DNA of 64,000 nt from Jiangella endophytica (GTDB lineage: Bacteria; Actinomycetota; Actinomycetes; Jiangellales; Jiangellaceae): contig NZ_QVAI01000007.1 in NCBI RefSeq assembly GCF_003427025.1, positions 124,001 through 188,000 on the forward strand, given 5' to 3'. Position numbers and translations under genes: made by a program. Numbering within the stretch: position 1 is the stretch's first letter; the number at the start of each line of letters is the position of its first letter. Below the pieces are notes generated by a model. The model had not been told where the DNA came from. It did not search any database and saw nothing but the letters and a program-made list of their open reading frames with translations. Shown here one piece after another: positions 7,447 through 15,808 of the stretch.

Positions 7447-8753
7447 GAGTGGTTGCGCTCCCAGTCCGACTGCAGCGACGCGACGAAGTCCGCCGGGGTG
7501 ACCGTCCCTCCGATCACGCCCTGCACACCCGCCGTCAGGGTGTCGAGCATCGAGCTGGTCGCCCAGTTGGCGAACGGTGCGACGCCTCCGGCGGCGACGA
7601 CCTCCTCGTATGCGGTCTGGACGGCGCCGCCGAGCCCTGGCACGGCGTCCGGCGCGGCGGTCACCGGTACGAACCCGCTCTCCGACACACCCGGCGCCGC
7701 GTCGGCGCCGGAGATGTAGTCGAGGAAGGCGGCCGCGACGTCCTTGTGCTCCGACGCGGCGGAGATCGAGTACGGGAACGCCGACCCCATCGCGACGGCC
7801 GGCTGGCCGGCGGTCGTGCCGGGCAGCAGGAAGAAGCCGACGTCGTCGCCGAGCGCGTCGGCGAACGCCTTGGCGTTCCAGTTGCCGGTGACGAAGTAGG
7901 CGGTCTCGCCGGTGGTGAACTCGGCGATGGCGTCGGCGTCGGCCACGGCCGCGGCGCCGTCGGCGAAGTACCCGGCATCGGCCCACGCCTTCACCGTGGC
8001 CGCCGCCTCGACGAACCCGTCGTCGCCCACGAGCGTCGCGCCCGGCTCGCCGTACACCCAGGCGTTGAACGTCTCGAGATCGGCGAGGACGTTGGCCAGC
8101 GAGCTCCACAGCTGGAAGCCGCCGATCCCGAGCGCCGGCAGGCTCAGCGGCGTCACGCCGCCCGCCCGGACGGCCGCGAGGTCGTCCTCGAACTCGGCCA
8201 GCGTCGCCGGCTCGTCGGTGACGCCCGCCGCGGCGGTGACGCTCTTGTTGTAGAAGACGCCGACCAGCTGGATGGCGCCGGGCATCGCGTAGAGGTTTCC
8301 GGTGCCGTACCGCGTGGCCTCCTCGTTCGACGCCAGGATGTCGAGCACGGAGCTCGGGAGGCGGTCGCGCCAGCCGTAGGCCTCGGCGTACGCGTCGAGC
8401 GGCTCGACCAGCCCGGCCGGGACGATGGAGCGCATCGGCCCGGGGCTGTACTGCACGATGTCCGGCGCGTCGTTCGACGAGAGCGACAGCTTGAGGCTGG
8501 TCTGGTAGTCGGCGAACGGAGTCTGCACCAGCTCGATCGTCACGTTCGGATGCGCCTGCGTGAACCCGTCCACCAGCGGCGTGATGGGCGGGTCGCTGGC
8601 GTACGACACCGTGAGGGTGACGGGATCGCCGGTGATCTCCGTGCTCACGTCCTCCTGCTCGTCGGGCTGCTGCCGAGCCGTGCCGCCGGTCCCGCAGGCG
8701 GCCAGCAGGAGCACCGCCGTCACGGCGGCGGCCAAGGTGGTCGGACGCTTCAT
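7443..8753 (-). CDS. Sugar-binding lipoprotein (extracellular solute-binding protein family 1)
   Basis: A 436-residue ABC substrate-binding lipoprotein. The signal ends in lipobox LLAAC with Cys20, followed by a flexible Gly/Gln/Glu linker. The body is a family 1 sugar-binding fold, with PDIVQYSPGPMRSIVPAGLVEPLDAYA and LYAMPGAIQLVGVFYNKSV as typical early landmarks. I prefer the start at 8753, seven codons inside the longest frame, because MKRP begins the signal peptide and an AGAGAGGAA-like ribosome site precedes it. It lies 27 bp after the dehydratase gene. The likely ligand is an oligosaccharide or uronic/aldonic acid, given the catabolic neighbours. Confidence 0.9.
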   Translation of the reverse strand: MKRPTTLAAAVTAVLLLAACGTGGTARQQPDEQEDVSTEITGDPVTLTVSYASDPPITPLVDGFTQAHPNVTIELVQTPFADYQTSLKLSLSSNDAPDIVQYSPGPMRSIVPAGLVEPLDAYAEAYGWRDRLPSSVLDILASNEEATRYGTGNLYAMPGAIQLVGVFYNKSVTAAAGVTDEPATLAEFEDDLAAVRAGGVTPLSLPALGIGGFQLWSSLANVLADLETFNAWVYGEPGATLVGDDGFVEAAATVKAWADAGYFADGAAAVADADAIAEFTTGETAYFVTGNWNAKAFADALGDDVGFFLLPGTTAGQPAVAMGSAFPYSISAASEHKDVAAAFLDYISGADAAPGVSESGFVPVTAAPDAVPGLGGAVQTAYEEVVAAGGVAPFANWATSSMLDTLTAGVQGVIGGTVTPADFVASLQSDWERNHS

Positions 8754-8780
8754 TGCGACACGTTCCTCTCTCACAGGGGT

Positions 8781-10091
8781 TCAGGGACGCTGCACGGCGC
8801 CGTCGCGACGACGCACGCGGCTGTAGTGCCAGTTCGCCGACGGCGACACGGGCGGATGCTCGCGCGCACGCGCGTCGTCGAGGTCGATGCCCAGCCCCGG
8901 CGCGTCGCTCGGCACGATGGCGCCGCCGGCCGACACGAGCGTCCCGGGGAAGATCTCGCGCGTCGCGTCGGAGAACTCGAAGTGCTCGTGGATGCCGAAC
9001 GCCGGCGACGCGATGTCCATCGCCAGGTTGGCGGCGTGCCCGACCGGCGACACGTCGCGCGGGCCGTGCCAGGCCGTGCGCACGCCGTACAGCTCGGCGA
9101 GCCCGGCCAGCCGCCACGCGGGCGTGAGGCCGCCGAGGGCCGAGACATGACAGCGGACGTAGTCGACCAGCCGAGGCGCGACGATGTCGACGTAGTCGCG
9201 CATGCTGGTCAGCAGCTCGCCGAACGCGATCGGGGTGGTCGTGCTGCGGCGCACCTCGGGGAGCCAGCCGAGGTCCTCCGGCGCCACCGGATCCTCGACG
9301 AACAACAGGTCGTACGGCTCCAGCGTGCGCAGCAGGCGGATGGCGTCGCGGGGCGCGAGACGCTCGTGCACGTCGTGCAGGAATCGCACCCGGTCGCCGT
9401 AACGCGCGGTCAACGTCTCGACGACGCCGGGAAGGAAGCGCACGTAGGCGTCGGGGTCCCAGGAGGTGTGCCGCCGGTCCTGCTGAGCGGCGCCGTACGT
9501 CGAGGTGCCGGGCACGGTGACCTGGCAGCGCACGTACCGGTAGCCCGCTTCGAGGCAGTCCTCGACCTGGTCGGCCAACTCCTCGGCATCGCGGCCGGAC
9601 GCGTGGGCGTACGCGTCGGCCGCCGTCCGCACCCGGCCGCCGAGCAACTGCCACACCGGCAGGCCCGCGAGCTTGCCCTTGATGTCCCAGAGCGCGAGGT
9701 CCAGACCGGCCAGCGCGCTGTGCAGCACCGGACCGCCGCGCCAGTAGGCGTCCACGGACGCGGTGTGCCAGAGGTCGGTGATGTCGTGCACCGAGCGGCC
9801 GGTGACCAGCGGGGCGAGGGACGTCTCGATCGCCGCGGCCACGACGAGCGCCCGTTGCGTGAACGTCGCGCACCCGAGCCCGACCAGGCCGTCGACGGTG
9901 GTGCGCACCCGCACGATCACGAGGTTGACGCCGTCGGGCGCCGTGACGACGACCTCGACGCCGGCGATCCGGACACCCGCGCCGTCGTCCCACGGCGCCG
10001 GCGCGGTGCGCTCGTCGGGCACGTAGCCCGGAGCGATGCGCCGGCGGCCGTCATGGACGGTGTCGCCGGCCGGCGTCGTGGCGTGGGTCAC
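8781..10091 (-). CDS. Enolase-superfamily sugar-acid dehydratase, ManD/RspA family
   Basis: A 436-residue member of the mandelate racemase/muconate lactonizing enzyme group, ManD subgroup, which dehydrates D-mannonate or D-gluconate to 2-keto-3-deoxygluconate. The barrel metal ligands are visible: Asp240 in LHDVHE with catalytic His242, Glu266 in FVEDP and Glu292 in FGEL. The later signature WHGPRDVSPVGHAANLAMD (His342) is typical of ManD. Many ManD relatives have low activity, so the exact acid is uncertain. It is the first gene of the leftward operon and faces a uronate-dehydrogenase-like gene across the divergent promoter, which fits oxidative uronate or aldonate breakdown. Confidence 0.88.
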   Translation of the reverse strand: MTHATTPAGDTVHDGRRRIAPGYVPDERTAPAPWDDGAGVRIAGVEVVVTAPDGVNLVIVRVRTTVDGLVGLGCATFTQRALVVAAAIETSLAPLVTGRSVHDITDLWHTASVDAYWRGGPVLHSALAGLDLALWDIKGKLAGLPVWQLLGGRVRTAADAYAHASGRDAEELADQVEDCLEAGYRYVRCQVTVPGTSTYGAAQQDRRHTSWDPDAYVRFLPGVVETLTARYGDRVRFLHDVHERLAPRDAIRLLRTLEPYDLLFVEDPVAPEDLGWLPEVRRSTTTPIAFGELLTSMRDYVDIVAPRLVDYVRCHVSALGGLTPAWRLAGLAELYGVRTAWHGPRDVSPVGHAANLAMDIASPAFGIHEHFEFSDATREIFPGTLVSAGGAIVPSDAPGLGIDLDDARAREHPPVSPSANWHYSRVRRRDGAVQRP

Positions 10092-10150
10092 GTCGTCTCC
10101 TCCGCTGGGGTGGGCTCACCGTAGACAAACATTTCCAATGCGCCAAGCAT

Positions 10151-10167
10151 GTTGCGAATAGCGCAAC
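10151..10167. promoter_or_regulatory. Candidate operator in the divergent sugar-acid promoter
   Basis: GTTGCG-AATAG-CGCAAC, a perfect 6-bp inverted repeat with a 5-base centre, lies midway between the divergent dehydratase (start 10091) and DUF6259-like (start 10239) genes. The locus encodes its own IclR-family regulator (13000-13782), and palindromes of this size and spacing are common for that family. Assignment to that protein is an inference from position. Confidence 0.55.
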
Positions 10168-10238
10168 TCGCCTCCGCGCTGTTGCCGTGATGGCATCTCA
10201 ATTGCTGCTGCCGCATCACGGCACCTAGCATCCGCGCC

Positions 10239-12170
10239 ATGGCATCCACGGACAGCCACCACGTGGCCGGCGGGCTCCTCACCTTCCACATCGACGAGAA
10301 CGGCGGCGGAGCGTCGTTCTCGGCCGGCGGCCTGCGCACCGCGCCCAGATCCCGTTTCTGGACGCTCTCCGTCCAGCACGGCGAGCACCGCGACTGTCCC
10401 GTCCACTCGGAGGAGCAGCGCGGGCACGTGGCCGCCACGGCCGAGGGCGTCCGGATCAGCTACTCCGCGCTGCGGGCGGCCTGCGGCGCGGACCTCGAGG
10501 TCGCCCTGGAGGTCCGGGTCACCGGGCGCGACGACGAGCTCGAGTTCGAGGCGCGGGGTCGCGCCAGCGGCGGTGTCCTCGTCCGCGAGACCGCCCTGCC
10601 GGTCATCGAGCTGGCCGCCGGCGGCGACGTGGACGAGGCCCTCTACCGCCCCGAGGGCCTCGGCCGTCGTGTTCCCGAGCCGCGCACGCGGCTGTACCGG
10701 GCGCACACCGAGTACATGACCGACGACAGCGCCGGAGTCTGGGAGTCCATCGCCTATCCCGGCGAGCTGAGCATGCCGTGGCAGGGCCTCGAGACCGGCG
10801 CGGGCTTCCTCTACCTGGGCAGGCACGACCCGGAGTTCAGCTCGGTGCTGCTCTGCGCCGGCGTCCCGCCGCGCGGCCAGGCGGGTGAGCTCTGGCTGAG
10901 CGCCGTCACCCCCTCCGGCCGCGACGAGTTCGGCGCCGGCCCCGTCGTGGTCGCGCTCCTGCCCGGCTGGCGCGACGGCGCCGCCCGCTACCGGGCCTGG
11001 GCGGACCGGTGGTACACCGGGCCGCACCCGGACACCGAGCCGCTCGAGGGCTGGCAGCGCATCATCATGCGCCACCAGTTCGGCGAGGTGTACTTCCGCT
11101 ACACCGACCTCGTCGACGTCTTCGAGGAGGGCCGCCGGCACGGTCTCGACGGCATCCTCCTGTTCGGCTGGTGGCGCGGCGGCTTCGACCGCGGCTATCC
11201 GGTCTACGAGCCCGACGACGAGCTCGGCGGCCGGGCGGCGTTCGAGGAGGCGATCCGCGAGATCCGCGCCCGCGGCGGCTTCATCTCCCTCTACGCCAAC
11301 GGCAACCTCGTCGACCGCACCACCGGTTACGCCGCCGAGCACGCGCAGGCGGTGGCCAAGAAGGACGAGCGCGGCCTGGAGCACGTGGCCGGCTACGCCT
11401 TCGCCGGCGAGTCGCGCACACTGCGCCACTTCTCCGCCGGGTCGTTCGTCATCGCCTGCCACGGCTCCCCCGAGTGGCGCCGGACCATGGCGGGGGTGGC
11501 GCGGACCCACGGATCGCTGGGCACCGCGTCGATCTTCTTCGACCAGACGGCGTACCACCTGGCCGCCTGGCCGTGCTTCGACGACAGCCACGAGCACGGC
11601 GCTCGCACCGGCGACGAAGCACGGTTCCGCCGGCGGACCCTCGAGGAGATCCGGACGGCGGCCGGCGCGGCCGGCGTGGGTTCGGAGGGGATGTCCGACT
11701 GCATGATCCCGGTGCTGAACTTCCACCACGGATGGGGCTTCGCCTTCCAGGACGAACCCGAGGCGTTCCCCGCCCTGTTCCGCACCGTGTTCCCCGAGCC
11801 CGTCGTCAGCAACCGGCTGCTGCACGACGAGCGCCCCGGCTGGGAGGACCAGCTGAACTACGCGTTCGTCCACAACCTGACCTTCGACGTCGCCATCCAC
11901 CGCTGCCGGGCCACGGTCGGCGCCGTACCGGCGTACGCACGGCGGCTGGCCCGGCTGATCGCGCTGCGCCGGGCACACCGTCGCTTCTTCTCCGCCGGCG
12001 CCTTCGAGCTCGTCGCCGACGCCGGCCCCGTCCTGCACGCGCGCTACCACCTGGGCGACGCGGCACTGGACGTGCGGTGGAACCGTGGCGACGCCCCGGT
12101 CGACCAGGGCGACGGCGTCGTCGCGCCGCACGACGTCGCCGTGCTCGTGGCCGAGCGAGCCGCGCGGTGA
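10239..12170 (+). CDS. DUF6259-like TIM-barrel protein, putative glycoside hydrolase
   Basis: A 643-residue protein without a signal peptide. Residues about 1-270 look like an all-beta sandwich of the kind found before some glycoside hydrolase barrels. Residues about 290-560 have the order of a barrel, with GLDGILLFGWWRGGFDRGYPVYEPDDELGG, then IRARGGFISLYANGNLVD and TASIFFDQTAYHL. Asp/Glu residues at the strand ends (GWWRGGFD, FFDQ, GSEGMSD) are candidate catalytic acids. I relate it to DUF6259 from overall character; no activity is established. It begins the rightward operon and is coupled by a GTGA overlap to a uronate-dehydrogenase-like gene, so it may release or process a uronate-containing oligosaccharide after import. 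Confidence 0.7.
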   Translation: MASTDSHHVAGGLLTFHIDENGGGASFSAGGLRTAPRSRFWTLSVQHGEHRDCPVHSEEQRGHVAATAEGVRISYSALRAACGADLEVALEVRVTGRDDELEFEARGRASGGVLVRETALPVIELAAGGDVDEALYRPEGLGRRVPEPRTRLYRAHTEYMTDDSAGVWESIAYPGELSMPWQGLETGAGFLYLGRHDPEFSSVLLCAGVPPRGQAGELWLSAVTPSGRDEFGAGPVVVALLPGWRDGAARYRAWADRWYTGPHPDTEPLEGWQRIIMRHQFGEVYFRYTDLVDVFEEGRRHGLDGILLFGWWRGGFDRGYPVYEPDDELGGRAAFEEAIREIRARGGFISLYANGNLVDRTTGYAAEHAQAVAKKDERGLEHVAGYAFAGESRTLRHFSAGSFVIACHGSPEWRRTMAGVARTHGSLGTASIFFDQTAYHLAAWPCFDDSHEHGARTGDEARFRRRTLEEIRTAAGAAGVGSEGMSDCMIPVLNFHHGWGFAFQDEPEAFPALFRTVFPEPVVSNRLLHDERPGWEDQLNYAFVHNLTFDVAIHRCRATVGAVPAYARRLARLIALRRAHRRFFSAGAFELVADAGPVLHARYHLGDAALDVRWNRGDAPVDQGDGVVAPHDVAVLVAERAAR

Positions 12171-13003
12171 CCGAACAGCGCTCGGTCCTCGTCACCGGCG
12201 GCGCGGGCACGATCGGCTCCGGCTTCGCCTCCTGGGCGGCGGACGCCTACGACCTCACCCTCGTCGACCTGCCCGGACGGTTCTCCGACCGGCATGCGGA
12301 CCTCGGGCGGATCGTCGAGGCCGACCTCACCGACCTCGCCGCGGTCAAGGAGGCTTTGGCCGGCATCGACACGGTCGTCCACCTCGGCGGGGAACGCAGC
12401 CCGTCCGCCCTCTGGTCGCAGCTGCTGCCGGCGAACATCGTCGGCACGTACAACGTCGTCGCCGCCGCGGTCGCGGCAGGCTGCCGGCGAGTCGTCTACG
12501 CGTCGTCGGTCCACGCGGTGTCCGGCTACCCGGCCGGCACGCAGGTCCGCGAGACCGATCCGGTGCGTCCCGGCGACCTGTACGGCGTGTCGAAATGCTT
12601 CGGAGAGGCACTCGGCAGCTTCGCCGCCGGCACCGAGGGACTGTCGTTCGTCGCCCTGCGCATCGGGGCGTTCAGGGAGCCGGCCGAGCTGGAGGAGCCG
12701 GACTCCGGCTGGAAGCTGCGCGACTTCTGCGCGCCCGCGGATCTGTACCGCCTGATGCGGCGGGTCATCGACGCCGAGGGCATCGGCTTCGAGATCTACA
12801 ACGCCGTCAGCGGCAACGCCTTCACGCGACTGCCGATGCACAAGGCGAGTCATGACCTCGGCTTCGAGCCCGAGTACGATGCCTTCGAGCTGGCGACGCC
12901 CTTCCGCGACGCCGTCCACTCCGTCGGCGGGCTCGACGACAAGATCCCACTCTCCGGCCTGCGGGACGACGTCGCCGCGCCACAACCGACGCCGAGGAGA
13001 TGA
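12167..13003 (+). CDS. NAD-dependent sugar dehydrogenase/epimerase, uronate dehydrogenase-like
   Basis: A 278-residue extended short-chain dehydrogenase. The NAD fold begins at VLVTGGAGTIGSG (residues 7-19), followed by an acidic residue in TLVDLPGR and VVHLGGERSP near 70-80. The catalytic set is Ser113/Ser114 with Tyr139 and Lys143 in LYGVSK. The short length and the C-terminal GFEIYNAVSGN block resemble uronate dehydrogenase, which oxidises D-galacturonate or D-glucuronate to the aldarolactone. A sugar-nucleotide epimerase is the alternative, but there is no nucleotide-sugar context here. GTG 12167 overlaps the previous stop, and its own stop overlaps the IclR start. Confidence 0.8.
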   Translation: MTEQRSVLVTGGAGTIGSGFASWAADAYDLTLVDLPGRFSDRHADLGRIVEADLTDLAAVKEALAGIDTVVHLGGERSPSALWSQLLPANIVGTYNVVAAAVAAGCRRVVYASSVHAVSGYPAGTQVRETDPVRPGDLYGVSKCFGEALGSFAAGTEGLSFVALRIGAFREPAELEEPDSGWKLRDFCAPADLYRLMRRVIDAEGIGFEIYNAVSGNAFTRLPMHKASHDLGFEPEYDAFELATPFRDAVHSVGGLDDKIPLSGLRDDVAAPQPTPRR

Positions 13004-13782
13004 CCATGGACGATGGCCGCCATCGCGCCCTCGTCCGCGGCGTGCGCATCCTCGAGTCGGTGGCCGAGAGCCGCAGCGGCCTCACCGTCACCGAGCTCGC
13101 GGAGCTGACCGGCGCCGACAAGAGCTCGGTGTCGCGGCTGGTCACCACACTCGTGGACCTCGGCTTCCTGGCCCGCCTCGAGAACCGCAAGATCGTGCTG
13201 ACCGGTCGCATCCTGAGCCTGTCCAAGGGCTTCCGGCAGCAGTACAACCTCAGCGAGATCGCCCGGCCGCATCTCACCGAACTGCTCGACCGCGTCAACG
13301 AGACCGTCATCCTGACCATCCGCGAGGGCAACTTCACCGTCAGCATCGACCAACTCGACCCCGAGCACCCCTTCCGCATGGTCCCGCACGTCGGCAACGC
13401 GGCGCCGATGTACGCGACGGCGGCCGGGCGGGCGATCCTCTTCGCGCTCCCGGTCTCCGAACAGCACCGGATCATCGATGAGCTGCGCGATGCGCCGGTC
13501 GAGCACCCCGAGGTGCGTCTGGACCGCGACAGCTGGGCCCGCGAGCTCGAGCTCGCCCGGACGCGGGGGTTCGTGTGGATCCCGCGCAGCGACGACGTCG
13601 AACGCATCGCCGCGCTCGCACACGACCGCAACGGCGGGCCGCTGGCGGCCGTCTCCGTCTACGGGCCGAGGTACCGCATGCACGAGCGCATCGCCGACCT
13701 CGGCCGCGAGGCCCGCAGCACGGCCGGCCGCATCTCCCGGGCCGCCTACGGGATCCGCCCGGGCGAGGAGTTCATCGCGTGA
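13000..13782 (+). CDS. IclR-family transcriptional regulator
   Basis: A 260-residue regulator. Residues about 8-70 are the IclR winged helix (ALVRGVRILESVAESRSGLTVTELAELTGADKSSVSRLVTTL). The rest is the GAF-like effector domain, ending in the usual ISVYGPRYRM-type region and AAYGIRPGEE. ATG 13000 overlaps the previous stop; ATG 13006 is an alternative start. As the only regulator in the sugar-acid locus, it is the natural partner of the palindrome at 10151-10167. Confidence 0.93.
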   Translation: MTMDDGRHRALVRGVRILESVAESRSGLTVTELAELTGADKSSVSRLVTTLVDLGFLARLENRKIVLTGRILSLSKGFRQQYNLSEIARPHLTELLDRVNETVILTIREGNFTVSIDQLDPEHPFRMVPHVGNAAPMYATAAGRAILFALPVSEQHRIIDELRDAPVEHPEVRLDRDSWARELELARTRGFVWIPRSDDVERIAALAHDRNGGPLAAVSVYGPRYRMHERIADLGREARSTAGRISRAAYGIRPGEEFIA

Positions 13783-14702
13783 CCGGTGGCCGGTCCCTCC
13801 GGATCGGCCGCGGGCCGCTGCGTGCCACCGTCGCCACGACGGGCGCGACGCTGGTTCATGCCGAGTCCGGCGGGCACCCCGTCCTCAGCGGGCCCGGCCG
13901 CGTCGCACCGGAGCTGGGCCACCACGGCGCCGTGCTCGCGCCCTGGCCGAACCGGACCGGCCGGGGCCGCTACGAGTTCGACGGCGTCCGGCACCAGCTG
14001 CCGGTCGACGACGCGGCCTACGGCCACGCCATCCACGGCTTCGCGTACGCCCGCGAATGGCGCGTCGACCGGCACACGCCGGACGAGGTGTCGCTGAGCC
14101 TCGAGCTGCGCGACGAGCCGGGCTACCCGTTCCACATCGGGCTCTCGGTCGGCTACCGCGCGACGCCGGACACGCTGCGCTGCGAAGCACGGTGGAGCAA
14201 CCTCGGACGCGGCGACGCACCGTTCGGCATCGGGTTCCATCCGTACCTGCTGCCCGGCCCGTCCGCCCTCGACCGCTGGCTGCTGGAGGTGCCGGCCGAC
14301 ACGGTCCTCGACGTCGACCCCGCCACGGCGCTGCCCACCCGCCTGCTGCAAGCGTCCGGTACGGAGTTCGACTTCCGGACGGCACGGCCCGTCGGGACGG
14401 CGGCGTTCAGCCGGGCTTTCGGCGCGCTGCGACGCACGGACGGCCACGCGACCGTCCGGGTGACCGACCCGGAACGGTTCACCCTGCAGATGGAGGTCTC
14501 GGCCGCGTTCGGCTGGGTGCAGGTCTTCACCGGAGACCTTCCCGATCCGCGCCACCGCCGCCGCGGGCTCGCCGTCGAGCCGCAGACCTGCCCACCGAAC
14601 GCGCTCGCCACCGGCCAGGACCTCCTGCGCCTTCGTCCGGGCCGGGCCGGCACCGCCTGGTGGCGGCTGCGGGTGTCGCAGCCGTACGTATACCCCTCGT
14701 GA
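13779..14702 (+). CDS. Aldose 1-epimerase family protein
   Basis: A 307-residue galactose-mutarotase-like enzyme that interconverts the anomers of a free sugar or sugar acid in the cytosol. Typical landmarks are GHHGAVLAPWPNRTGRGRYEFDG near residues 45-70, HAIHGFAYAREW with the conserved histidine, FGIGFHPYLLPG and VQVFTGDLPD, and the late glutamate in AVEPQTCPPNAL. GTG 13779 overlaps the IclR stop (GTGA). It closes the rightward sugar-acid operon, where anomer conversion would feed the dehydrogenase. Confidence 0.9.
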   Translation: MTGGRSLRIGRGPLRATVATTGATLVHAESGGHPVLSGPGRVAPELGHHGAVLAPWPNRTGRGRYEFDGVRHQLPVDDAAYGHAIHGFAYAREWRVDRHTPDEVSLSLELRDEPGYPFHIGLSVGYRATPDTLRCEARWSNLGRGDAPFGIGFHPYLLPGPSALDRWLLEVPADTVLDVDPATALPTRLLQASGTEFDFRTARPVGTAAFSRAFGALRRTDGHATVRVTDPERFTLQMEVSAAFGWVQVFTGDLPDPRHRRRGLAVEPQTCPPNALATGQDLLRLRPGRAGTAWWRLRVSQPYVYPS

Positions 14703-14800
14703 ACCCTCGTGGAACAGTGGCCGTGAGGCCCGGCCGAACGCCGCTCACCGCGGTTAGCCTGCTCGCGACTTTGCCGCCCGCAGTCCCGCGCGAGGATGTC

Positions 14801-15808
14801 ATGAAGCTGTTCGTCCAGATCCCGTGCCTCAACGAGGAGGACACCCTCCCGCTGGTGCTGGAGTCGATCCCCGGCACCATTCCCGGCGTGGACGAGATCC
14901 GCGTGCTGGTGATCGACGACGGCTCGAGCGACCGGACCGCGGAGGTGGCCCGCTCGTACGGCGCCGAGGTGCTGCGGCACCCCCGCACGATGGGGCTGGC
15001 CCGGTCGTTCCGCGACGGCGTCGACCACGCACTGGCGCACGGCGCCGACATCGTCGTGAACACCGACGGCGACAACCAGTACCCGCAGGAGCGCATCGCG
15101 GACCTCGTGTGGCCGGTGATCGCCAGCCAGGCGGACGTTGTCATCGGGGACCGGCAGACCAGCACGATCGCGCACTTCTCGCCGTTCAAGAAGGCGATGC
15201 AGCGGTTCGGCTCGCGGGTGGTGAGCTTCGCGGCGGGCACCGACCTGCCGGACGCGGCGAGCGGGTTCCGCGCCTACTCGCGGGCCGCGCTGCTGCGGCT
15301 CAACGTGGTCACGCAGTTCAGCTACTGCATGGAGACGATCATCCAGGCCGGCAACAAGCGCCTGGCGATCACGTCGCTGCAGATCGTCACGAACGCGAAG
15401 ACCCGCGAGTCGCGGCTGTTCAAGAACCAGTGGCAGCACATGTACCTCTCCGGCCGGGCGATCTCGCGGTCGTACCTGATGTACCGGCCCAACGTGATCC
15501 TCGGCTGGATCGGCGTGCCGATGCTGGTCGCGGGCCTGGTGCCGTTCGCACGGTTCCTCGTCTACTGGTCCATGGGCGACGGCGGCGGCCATGTCCAGTC
15601 GCTCATCTTCGGCACGGCGATGCTGGTGGGTGCGTTGCTGACGTTCGCGCTGCTGGTGATCGTCGACCTGCAGCGGACGAACAGGATCCTGCTGGAGGAG
15701 ACGCTCGAACGGATCAAGGCGCTGCAGTACGGGAACGCGCGGCGCGGCGATCCGGACGAGGAACTGGCCGAGGAGCTGGCCGCGGGCGAGACGGCGCTCG
15801 CGTCGTGA
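14801..15808 (+). CDS. Membrane-anchored family 2 glycosyltransferase
   Basis: A 335-residue GT-A glycosyltransferase of the polyprenyl-phosphate sugar transferase type. The N-terminal domain shows VIDDGSSDRT (Asp39-Asp40) and the metal-binding VNTDGDNQYP (87-90). The end has two hydrophobic helices (about 240-260 and 270-295) that anchor it in the membrane. It most likely makes or uses a lipid-linked sugar for envelope glycan assembly. ATG 14801 follows GAGG at 14792-14795. It is the first gene of a coupled run into a GT4-like enzyme and a flippase-like protein. Confidence 0.88.
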   Translation: MKLFVQIPCLNEEDTLPLVLESIPGTIPGVDEIRVLVIDDGSSDRTAEVARSYGAEVLRHPRTMGLARSFRDGVDHALAHGADIVVNTDGDNQYPQERIADLVWPVIASQADVVIGDRQTSTIAHFSPFKKAMQRFGSRVVSFAAGTDLPDAASGFRAYSRAALLRLNVVTQFSYCMETIIQAGNKRLAITSLQIVTNAKTRESRLFKNQWQHMYLSGRAISRSYLMYRPNVILGWIGVPMLVAGLVPFARFLVYWSMGDGGGHVQSLIFGTAMLVGALLTFALLVIVDLQRTNRILLEETLERIKALQYGNARRGDPDEELAEELAAGETALAS

